From the NCBI GenBank assembly GCA_947454585.1, contig CANGML010000134.1, positions 1 through 5,302 of the forward strand: a stretch of DNA of 5,302 nucleotides. Direction: 5' to 3'. The notes beneath the pieces were generated by a model. That model was given only the letters and a program-made list of their open reading frames with translations, did not search any database and was not told where the DNA came from. The translations under genes were made by a program, and so were the position numbers. Below are positions 1 through 5,302 of the stretch, piece by piece. How positions within the stretch are numbered: the stretch's first letter is position 1; every line of letters starts with the position of its first letter. Origin of the DNA: Comamonadaceae bacterium. GTDB taxonomy: Bacteria > Pseudomonadota > Gammaproteobacteria > Burkholderiales > Burkholderiaceae_C.

Positions 1-1
1 G

Positions 2-1072
2 GGCGAGAAACGCTTTCGTGCCACACAACTGTTTCGGTGGATCCACCAAAAAGGCGCTCAAGACTTTGATCAGATGTCTGATCTTGCCAAGTCCTTGCGC
101 GAGAAGCTCAAAACCTCGGCACGGGTTGAGCCTTTAACCCCCATTTCCAGACACGACTCTGCCGACGGCACCATCAAGTGGCTGTTCGACGTGGGCGACG
201 GCAACGCCGTGGAAACCGTGTTCATTCCAGAAGATGACCGAGGCACTTTGTGTGTCTCGTCGCAAGCAGGCTGTGCGGTGGGTTGCCGCTTTTGCTCGAC
301 TGGCCACCAAGGTTTTAGCCGCAATCTGACCACCGGTGAAATCCTGTCGCAGCTGTGGTTTGCCGAGCACACGCTGCGCCAACAGTTCAACACCAGCGAG
401 CGTGTCATCTCCAACGTGGTGATGATGGGCATGGGCGAGCCTTTGCAAAACTACAGCGCCTTGGTGCCTGCCTTACGGGCTATGTTGGACGACCACGGCT
501 ATGGCCTGTCGCGTCGACGCGTGACGGTGTCTACCTCGGGTGTCGTGCCCATGATGGATCGCTTGGGTGATGATTGTCCGGTGGCTTTGGCGGTGTCCTT
601 GCATGCGCCCACCGATGTCTTACGTGACAACTTGGTGCCGCTCAACCGCAAATACCCCTTGCATGAGTTGATGGGTGCGTGTCGCCGTTACTTGACCCAT
701 GCGCCCCGCGACTTTATTACCTTCGAATACTGCATGTTGGATGGCGTGAACGATCAACCCGCGCATGCACAAGCCTTGATCGACTTGGTCCGCCCCAAGC
801 GTGGCGCAGGCGAGGGCGTGCCTTGCAAGTTCAACCTCATTCCCTTCAACCCGTTTCCCGCCTCGGGCCTCACACGCTCCAGCGCTGCGACTGTGAAGGC
901 CTTTGCCGCGCAGTTGAGCGATGCCGGCATCATCACCACGGTGCGCAAAACACGCGGTGACGACATCGATGCCGCTTGTGGTCAGCTTGCGGGTGATGTG
1001 AAAGACCGCACCCAAGTGGAGGTGCGCATGGCTAAGCAACGCGTCATTGCGCTCACACAGGTGCCGTCATGA
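2..1072 (+). CDS. rlmN: Dual-specificity 23S rRNA (A2503-C2) / tRNA (A37-C2) methyltransferase RlmN, 5' partial
   Basis: Radical SAM enzyme that methylates C2 of A2503 in 23S rRNA and of A37 in a subset of tRNAs; cytoplasmic. The frame is open from base 2, and the codons before the first ATG (74) encode the conserved N-terminal segment [14 protein letters not shown], so ATG 74 is an internal Met and the true start lies before the window. About 356 residues are visible against 384 in E. coli RlmN, so roughly 25-30 are missing. Counting from Met-74, the Fe-S motif CAVGCRFC spans residues 67-74 (bases 272-295). Cys60 lies seven residues before the first cluster cysteine, as E. coli Cys118 does. 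GEPLQN is at 121-126. Cys302 (DAACGQL, bases 977-979) matches the methyl-carrying Cys355. All catalytic elements are present. The stop overlaps the next start as ATGA, which suggests translational coupling. Identity is very secure; only the start is unseen. Confidence 0.96.
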   Translation, partial: GEKRFRATQLFRWIHQKGAQDFDQMSDLAKSLREKLKTSARVEPLTPISRHDSADGTIKWLFDVGDGNAVETVFIPEDDRGTLCVSSQAGCAVGCRFCSTGHQGFSRNLTTGEILSQLWFAEHTLRQQFNTSERVISNVVMMGMGEPLQNYSALVPALRAMLDDHGYGLSRRRVTVSTSGVVPMMDRLGDDCPVALAVSLHAPTDVLRDNLVPLNRKYPLHELMGACRRYLTHAPRDFITFEYCMLDGVNDQPAHAQALIDLVRPKRGAGEGVPCKFNLIPFNPFPASGLTRSSAATVKAFAAQLSDAGIITTVRKTRGDDIDAACGQLAGDVKDRTQVEVRMAKQRVIALTQVPS

Positions 1073-1581
1073 AGGCGATGTGGGCCATCTCAGTGCTGTT
1101 GGCTGTGAGCCTGGTGGCGTGTGGCGCGTCCAAGTCGACGCTTGACACATTGACGCACCCCGAATTGGACACGACGCAACAACGTGCCCTGCTGCGCTTG
1201 AATTTGGCCAGTGCGTATTTCGAGCAAGGGCAAAACTCGGTGGCGCAGCAAGAGGTGCGCGCCGCCTTGAAAATCGACCCCACATCTGCTCAAGCTTACA
1301 GCTTGCTCGGCTTGATTCACCAGCGCGACAATGCGCCTCAGTTAGCGCAACAAAGCTTTGAGCAAGCGCTGGCCTTGGCCTCAACTGCCCCCGTGCGTGG
1401 TGACCAATTGGGATCCATCGAGCACAATTACGCTTGGTTTTTGTGTCAGCAAAACCGTTTCGCCGACGCACAAGTTCATTTCGACAAGGCCTTGGCACAA
1501 GCGAGCTATCGCCAAGCAGATAAAACTCAGAAAGCCATCGGGTTTTGCCAGGCGAGAGCCGGCGCATCGCCCAAACTTTGA
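1069..1581 (+). CDS. pilW: Type IV pilus biogenesis lipoprotein PilW/PilF-like, TPR protein, apparently C-terminally short
   Basis: Predicted outer-membrane pilotin, a family that helps assemble or stabilise the PilQ secretin of type IV pili. The 170-residue product begins with a lipoprotein signal peptide: KAMW, a hydrophobic stretch, then lipobox LVAC with the acylated Cys at residue 18. Glycine at +2 is compatible with outer-membrane sorting. About three TPR units follow, near residues 39-72, 74-106 and 116-150. The [10 protein letters not shown] segment and the later GFCQARAG are typical of PilF/PilW, with paired cysteines 126 and 160. The ATG overlaps the rlmN stop (ATGA), with a weak AGGTG five bases upstream. 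Family members are usually about 250 residues; this one ends right after QARAG, where others continue with further TPRs. The next gene starts six bases later, so the missing part is not in another frame. The slot between rlmN and rodZ supports the name. Whether it still functions is unknown. Confidence 0.82.
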   Translation: MKAMWAISVLLAVSLVACGASKSTLDTLTHPELDTTQQRALLRLNLASAYFEQGQNSVAQQEVRAALKIDPTSAQAYSLLGLIHQRDNAPQLAQQSFEQALALASTAPVRGDQLGSIEHNYAWFLCQQNRFADAQVHFDKALAQASYRQADKTQKAIGFCQARAGASPKL

Positions 1582-1587
1582 CGCAGA

Positions 1588-2253
1588 GTGACGACACCGA
1601 TGACAGAAGAAGCCCCCATTCCTACCCCTGAGGCCAAGAGCGCCGGTGCCTTGTTGCGTCACTACCGCGAGGCGCAAGGCGTCCAGCTCGACCTGCTGGC
1701 CAATGCCCTGCGTGTGGCACCTTCCAAGCTAGAGGCACTGGAGGAGGACCGCTGGTCTGACTTGCCCGATGCGATGTTTGCACGCGCCTTGACCTTGGCT
1801 ATTTGCCGTCAGTTAAAGCAAGATGCCACGCCCGTGTTGGCTTTGCTGCCCGGTCAAGACATGTCGCGCTTGGCACTCAAAAATGAACGTGGTTTAGATT
1901 TCCCCTTGGACCGACCTTCGCTGTTGCCGCAATCCAGTTTTTTGGTGGTGGCGAGGTTGTTCACGCCGATGCGTTGGGCGGCCTTGGCGGTGCTGGCGGT
2001 CGCCGTGTTGCTTGGTTTTTGGCCCGATCTGCATCCCCTTTTGGTGTTCAAAAATGAACCCACGGTGATTGAATCTGTCGTGCCGGTTACCACCCCCGCC
2101 ATTGCGCTCCCTTCCACCGAAGAGGCGTCACCTTTGCTCGATAGCAAATCAACCAATGTGGTGGTGACCACGGTCCACTCAGCTGCCGTTGCGGCACAAG
2201 CCGCGAGTGCAACCCCACCCGTCATTTCACCAGGAGTGTCAGATGTCAAATAA
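1588..2253 (+). CDS. rodZ: RodZ-like HTH membrane protein, apparently lacking the C-terminal periplasmic domain
   Basis: RodZ links the MreB cytoskeleton to the rod-shape elongation machinery through a cytoplasmic helix-turn-helix domain, one membrane helix and a periplasmic domain. The 221-residue product has the RodZ-type HTH (HTH_25) at about residues 18-90, including [23 protein letters not shown] and [10 protein letters not shown]. One transmembrane helix (about 129-146, [16 protein letters not shown]) follows a positively charged flank, which predicts N-in topology. The remaining 75 residues are a low-complexity tail rich in V, T, S, A and P. The DUF4115 domain that normally ends full-length RodZ (E. 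coli, 337 residues) is not recognisable, and ispG begins inside this gene's last codons, leaving no room for it. The start is uncertain: GTG 1588 is used here, but ATG 1600 in the same frame is equally plausible, and neither has a strong ribosome binding site. The name rests on the HTH-TM layout and the position before ispG. Confidence 0.8.
   Translation: MTTPMTEEAPIPTPEAKSAGALLRHYREAQGVQLDLLANALRVAPSKLEALEEDRWSDLPDAMFARALTLAICRQLKQDATPVLALLPGQDMSRLALKNERGLDFPLDRPSLLPQSSFLVVARLFTPMRWAALAVLAVAVLLGFWPDLHPLLVFKNEPTVIESVVPVTTPAIALPSTEEASPLLDSKSTNVVVTTVHSAAVAAQAASATPPVISPGVSDVK
2231..2242 (+). promoter_or_regulatory. Ribosome binding site that fixes the ispG start
   Basis: AGGAG at 2232-2236 lies six bases before the ATG at 2243, a near-ideal Shine-Dalgarno spacing and the best such site in the window. 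It decides for ATG 2243 against the longer in-frame candidate at 2189, whose 18 extra residues (beginning MRHKPRVQ) do not resemble IspG. The site lies inside the last codons of rodZ, so translation of the two genes is probably coupled. Confidence 0.82.
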
Positions 2254-3502
2254 CGCGCAACCGCAGGGCATTCCCTTCTCCATCCCCAAAGCCCGTCGAA
2301 GCCTGCAAGCGCGAGTTTCTTGGGGTGACCATGTGGTGACCGTCGGGGGCGATGCGCCCGTGCGCGTTCAGTCCATGACCAACACGGACACAGTAGACGC
2401 GATAGGCACGGCTATCCAAATCAAAGAGCTGGCCTTGGCTGGCTCGGAGCTGGTGCGCATCACCGTCAACACACCGGAGGCGGCTGCGGCTGTTCCCCAT
2501 GTGCGTGAGCAGCTCGACAAAATGGGCATCCACGTGCCTCTGATCGGCGACTTTCATTACAACGGCCACCGCCTGTTGTCTGAGTTTCCTGATTGCGCGC
2601 AAGCCCTGTCCAAGTACCGCATCAACCCCGGCAACGTTGGCAAGGGTGACAAACACGACAAGCAGTTTGGTCAAATGATCGAAGCGGCCATGCGCTACAA
2701 CAAAGCGGTGCGCATTGGCGTGAACTGGGGCAGCCTGGATCAGGAGTTGCTGGCCAAACTGATGGACGACAACGCCCAGCGCGCGCAACCCTTGGATGCC
2801 AAGCAGGTGATGTACGAAGCCCTCATCACCTCGGCCCTTGACTCGGCCAAGTTGGCGCAAAGCATGGGCATGCCGCCCGAGCAAATTTTGCTCAGTTGCA
2901 AAGTCAGTGGCGTGCAAGACCTGATTGCTGTCTACCGCGAGTTGGGGCAACGTTGCAACTACCCCTTGCATTTGGGGCTCACCGAGGCGGGCATGGGCAC
3001 GCGCGGCACAGTGGCTTCCGCCACGGCGTTGTCTATTCTTTTGCAAGAGGGCATTGGCGACACCATTCGCGTCTCGCTGACGCCGCAGCCGGGTGAGGCG
3101 CGCACGCAAGAGGTGGTGATTGCCTCTGAAATTTTGCAAGCCTTGGGCTTGCGTACCTTTGTGCCCAGCGTCACCGCATGTCCTGGTTGTGGTCGTACCA
3201 CCAGCACCACCTTCCAAGAGCTGGCCAAAACCATTGACGACTACCTGCGTTACCAAATGCCTGTGTGGCGCAAGCAATACCCAGGGGTTGAAAACCTCAA
3301 GGTGGCGGTGATGGGTTGCATCGTCAACGGACCCGGCGAAAGCAAACATGCCGACATCGGCATCAGCTTGCCCGGTAACGGCGAGGCCCCTGCAGCCCCC
3401 GTCTTCATCGATGGCGAAAAAGCCATGACGCTGCGCGGTGACAACATCGCGCAAGAGTTCCACCAGATTGTTGAAAACTACATTGAAAAGCGCTTCGGCT
3501 AA
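2243..3502 (+). CDS. ispG: 4-hydroxy-3-methylbut-2-en-1-yl diphosphate synthase (IspG/GcpE)
   Basis: Penultimate enzyme of the MEP isoprenoid pathway: it reductively opens 2-C-methyl-D-erythritol 2,4-cyclodiphosphate to HMBPP with a [4Fe-4S] cluster; cytoplasmic. The 419-residue protein has the TIM-barrel N-terminal part, with [11 protein letters not shown] at about residues 40-50, LIGDFHYN near 100-107 and RINPGN near 126-131. The C-terminal cluster domain carries CPGCGR (Cys313, Cys316) and CIVNGPGE (Cys359, Glu366). These are the three Cys and one Glu ligands known from E. coli IspG (Cys270, Cys273, Cys305, Glu312). The protein is longer than the 372-residue E. coli form, partly through a longer gap between the second and third cysteines, as I recall for betaproteobacterial versions. 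The start overlaps the end of rodZ by 11 bases, behind a strong ribosome binding site. The gene appears intact, and hisS follows after 20 bases. Confidence 0.97.
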   Translation: MSNNAQPQGIPFSIPKARRSLQARVSWGDHVVTVGGDAPVRVQSMTNTDTVDAIGTAIQIKELALAGSELVRITVNTPEAAAAVPHVREQLDKMGIHVPLIGDFHYNGHRLLSEFPDCAQALSKYRINPGNVGKGDKHDKQFGQMIEAAMRYNKAVRIGVNWGSLDQELLAKLMDDNAQRAQPLDAKQVMYEALITSALDSAKLAQSMGMPPEQILLSCKVSGVQDLIAVYRELGQRCNYPLHLGLTEAGMGTRGTVASATALSILLQEGIGDTIRVSLTPQPGEARTQEVVIASEILQALGLRTFVPSVTACPGCGRTTSTTFQELAKTIDDYLRYQMPVWRKQYPGVENLKVAVMGCIVNGPGESKHADIGISLPGNGEAPAAPVFIDGEKAMTLRGDNIAQEFHQIVENYIEKRFG

Positions 3503-3522
3503 CCCTGAAGCGCCCGCTGACC

Positions 3523-4869
3523 GTGACGACAGAAAACAAAACAACAAAGCCGACCAAAGCCCAAGCCTTGACCGCCGTCAAAGGCATGAACGACTTGATC
3601 CCCCCAGCTTCCGCCCAATGGGAATGGCTAGAGGACAAAGTGCGTGGCTTGATGGCGCGCCATGCTTATCGCAATCTCCGCACCCCCATCGTCGAACCCA
3701 CCGCCTTGTTCGTGCGGGGTTTGGGCGAGGTGACAGACATTGTGGAAAAGGAGATGTACTCCTTTGAAGACCGCTTGAACGGCGAGCAACTCACCTTGCG
3801 CCCCGAAGCCACCGCCGGTGTGGTGCGTGCGGTGGTCGAGCACAACCTGCTGTACGACGGCGGTAAGCGCTTGTATTACATGGGCCCCATGTTCCGCCAC
3901 GAGCGCCCTCAGCGTGGACGCTACCGCCAGTTCCACCAAATCGGTGCTGAGGCCTTGGGCTTTCCCGGCGCAGAGGTGGATGCTGAACTGATCTTGTTGG
4001 CCGCCACCCTGTGGCAAGAGCTGGGTTTGCAAGACGTGCGCTTGGAGCTCAACAGCTTGGGCCAACCCGATGAGCGTGCCGCACACCGCGCCGCGTTGAT
4101 TGACCACTTAGAAGCCCACGCCGAGGTGCTGGACGAAGAGGCCAAGCGCCGCCTGCACAGCAACCCGCTGCGCATCTTGGACACCAAGAACCCCGCCATG
4201 CAAGCGGTGGTGGAAGCTGCCCCCCAGCTGATCGACTTTTTGGGCGAGGCATCGCTGGCCCACTTCAACGCGGTCAAAGCCATCTTGGATGCCAGCGGCG
4301 TCGCCTACCGCATCAACCCCCGCTTGGTGCGTGGCATGGACTACTACAACCTCACGGTATTCGAGTTCGTCACCGACCGCTTGGGCTCGCAAGGCACGAT
4401 CTGCGGGGGAGGGCGCTATGACTATTTGATTGAACAAGTGGGTGGCAAGCCCGCACCGGCGGTGGGCTGGGCCCTGGGCGTGGAGCGTGTGCTCGAGTTG
4501 CTCAAAGAGCAGGGCACCTTGCCAGAGGCCGTTGGGCCTGATGTGTACGCCATCATTCCTGACGCCGCCGCCTTGCCTGTCGTGTTTAAAACCGTACAAG
4601 CCCTGCGTGCGCAGGGAATGTCGGTGCAAATGCATGCCGGTACAGGTGAAGGCATGGGCAGCATGAAATCGCAATTCAAAAAGGCCGATGCCAGCGGCGC
4701 CCAGTTGGCCCTCATTTTTGGGGGCGACGAGTTGGCCCGTGGCGAGGTCACCCTCAAAGCCTTACGCGACGGCGTGGGCGCGCAAGAGGCGCTGCCTTTG
4801 GCGCAGGTGTCCTCCCGTGTGGCGGCCACACTAGCCCGCAGCGCAGTCCATTCTCAGGCCGCGGCCTAA
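3523..4869 (+). CDS. hisS: Histidine--tRNA ligase (HisRS), class II
   Basis: Attaches histidine to tRNA-His in the cytoplasm. The 448-residue product has the full class II catalytic core. KGMNDLIPP (20-28) and the motif 1 region [18 protein letters not shown] (53-70) come first. [13 protein letters not shown] (92-104) and motif 2, [20 protein letters not shown] (118-137), follow. The two HisRS-specific signatures are [14 protein letters not shown] (268-281, with the expected catalytic Arg270) and CGGGRYDYL (294-302). Motif 3 is [16 protein letters not shown] (312-327). The anticodon-binding domain covers about 338-440 and includes the typical [10 protein letters not shown] (380-389). I chose GTG 3523 because the next in-frame ATG (3586) falls inside the conserved KGMNDL motif and would remove it; TTG 3568 cannot be excluded. 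The ribosome binding site is weak (GAAG at 3507-3510), so the gene may depend on readthrough from ispG. The gene appears complete. Confidence 0.97.
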   Translation: MTTENKTTKPTKAQALTAVKGMNDLIPPASAQWEWLEDKVRGLMARHAYRNLRTPIVEPTALFVRGLGEVTDIVEKEMYSFEDRLNGEQLTLRPEATAGVVRAVVEHNLLYDGGKRLYYMGPMFRHERPQRGRYRQFHQIGAEALGFPGAEVDAELILLAATLWQELGLQDVRLELNSLGQPDERAAHRAALIDHLEAHAEVLDEEAKRRLHSNPLRILDTKNPAMQAVVEAAPQLIDFLGEASLAHFNAVKAILDASGVAYRINPRLVRGMDYYNLTVFEFVTDRLGSQGTICGGGRYDYLIEQVGGKPAPAVGWALGVERVLELLKEQGTLPEAVGPDVYAIIPDAAALPVVFKTVQALRAQGMSVQMHAGTGEGMGSMKSQFKKADASGAQLALIFGGDELARGEVTLKALRDGVGAQEALPLAQVSSRVAATLARSAVHSQAAA

Positions 4870-4882
4870 GCAAGCCGAGCCC

Positions 4883-4888
4883 TACAAT
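4883..4888 (+). promoter_or_regulatory. Possible -10 element upstream of yfgM
   Basis: TACAAT in the 50-base hisS-yfgM gap differs from the TATAAT consensus at one position and sits about 31 bases before the yfgM ATG. No convincing -35 hexamer lies 16-18 bases upstream (that stretch is GC-rich hisS tail), so this is only a candidate. If real, it would give yfgM and downstream genes expression independent of the rlmN-hisS unit. Confidence 0.3.
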
Positions 4889-4919
4889 TCGCTCAATTTT
4901 TAGTCAAAGCATTAACACC

Positions 4920-5302
4920 ATGGCATCGCACCTCGACCTTGAAGAACAAGAGCAACTGGACGAACTCAAGCACTTTTGGAAGCGCTGGGGCGACCTCATC
5001 ACTTGGGTGCTGATTGTCGTCTTGGGCGCTTATGCCGCCTGGATGGGGTGGCAGTCTTATTCAACCAAACAAGCTGCGCAGTCGGCGGTGTTGTATGACA
5101 CGGTCGAACGTGCCGCAATGAGCGGCGATGCCGCTTTGTTGGATCGTTCCTTGTCTGACATCAAAGACAAATTCGCCAGCACCACCTACGCCCAGCAAGC
5201 CGCTTTGCTGGCTGCGCGCGTGTACCAAGACAAAGACCGCAAGGCCGATGCCAAGGTACAACTCACCTGGGTCATCGACAAGGCCAGTGATGAGGGTTAT
5301 CA
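4920..5302 (+). CDS. yfgM: YfgM-family membrane-anchored TPR-like protein, 3' partial
   Basis: Family member of E. coli YfgM, an inner-membrane protein that associates with the SecYEG translocon and PpiD and acts as an ancillary chaperone for exported proteins. The visible 127 codons show an acidic cytoplasmic N-terminus (MASHLDLEEQEQLDELKHFW), then one transmembrane helix at about residues 26-44 (ITWVLIVVLGAYAAWMGW). A helical, Ala- and Gln-rich periplasmic region follows, with TPR-like repeats including TTYAQQAALLAARVYQ. Family proteins are usually a little over 200 residues, so about 80-90 lie beyond the window. ATG 4920 is chosen because the family's EEQEQLDELK segment follows directly; there is no clear Shine-Dalgarno sequence. 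Position after hisS is the conserved order, normally followed by bamB and der. These would be expected next but are not visible. Confidence 0.9.
   Translation, partial: MASHLDLEEQEQLDELKHFWKRWGDLITWVLIVVLGAYAAWMGWQSYSTKQAAQSAVLYDTVERAAMSGDAALLDRSLSDIKDKFASTTYAQQAALLAARVYQDKDRKADAKVQLTWVIDKASDEGY

Noticed and set aside
74..76. ATG 74 as the start of rlmN
   Set aside because: The frame stays open to the window edge and the preceding 24 codons encode the conserved RlmN N-terminal segment with RWIHQKG, so this Met is internal.
1877..2059. Direct repeat TCAAAAATGAAC at 1877-1888 and 2048-2059 inside rodZ, in the same frame
   Set aside because: A 12-base match is expected about once by chance in a window of this size, and the flanks are not similar, so it is not evidence of a duplication or deletion scar.
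2189..2242. Longer ispG start at ATG 2189
   Set aside because: The 18 extra residues read through rodZ codons, do not resemble IspG, and lack a good ribosome binding site, whereas ATG 2243 has AGGAG at ideal spacing.
1588..3531. GTGACGACA at both the rodZ and hisS GTG starts
   Set aside because: The same nine bases also occur inside rlmN at 957-965, where they only encode part of RGDD, so this is not a start-specific signal.
2246..3547. A 433-codon open frame on the - strand opposite ispG
   Set aside because: It mirrors ispG almost exactly, has a composition rich in His, Gln, Val and Arg without any recognisable motif, and lies opposite an unmistakable gene. It is the expected by-product of codon bias in GC-rich DNA.
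4108..4674. Antisense open frames opposite hisS, including one of 188 codons
   Set aside because: They lie opposite conserved HisRS motifs, carry no recognisable domain, and have no start signals of note.

Overview
The window is a compact, single-strand block of six genes, all on the + strand: rlmN (5' end cut by the window edge), a short pilW/pilF-type TPR lipoprotein gene, a short rodZ-like gene, ispG, hisS, and yfgM (3' end cut by the window edge). This order, together with the protein sequences, points to a betaproteobacterium of the order Burkholderiales, most likely Comamonadaceae. The moderately GC-rich composition and heavy use of the TTG leucine codon fit a freshwater lineage such as Limnohabitans or a relative. 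The family call is an inference from memory of related proteins, not from a search.

Layout: rlmN (2-1072) overlaps pilW (1069-1581) by the four bases ATGA. Six bases separate pilW from rodZ (1588-2253). rodZ overlaps ispG (2243-3502) by 11 bases. Twenty bases separate ispG from hisS (3523-4869), and 50 bases separate hisS from yfgM (4920 to beyond the end). The first five genes look like one transcription unit with translational coupling at two junctions. A possible -10 element in the hisS-yfgM gap could give yfgM an additional promoter. No stretch longer than 50 bases lacks a gene. I see no RNA gene, mobile element, CRISPR array or convincing terminator.

The genes mix translation (RlmN modifies 23S rRNA and tRNA; HisRS charges tRNA-His), isoprenoid precursor synthesis (IspG), and cell-envelope work (PilW pilotin, RodZ morphogenesis protein, YfgM translocon-associated protein). 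This is a conserved housekeeping neighbourhood, and I found no undescribed system in it. The unusual point is that two consecutive envelope genes, pilW and rodZ, both appear to lack their C-terminal parts: PilW stops after about three TPRs, and RodZ has no recognisable periplasmic DUF4115 domain. In both cases the next gene follows immediately, so the missing parts are not simply shifted into another frame. The flanking enzymes look intact, with all key motifs present.
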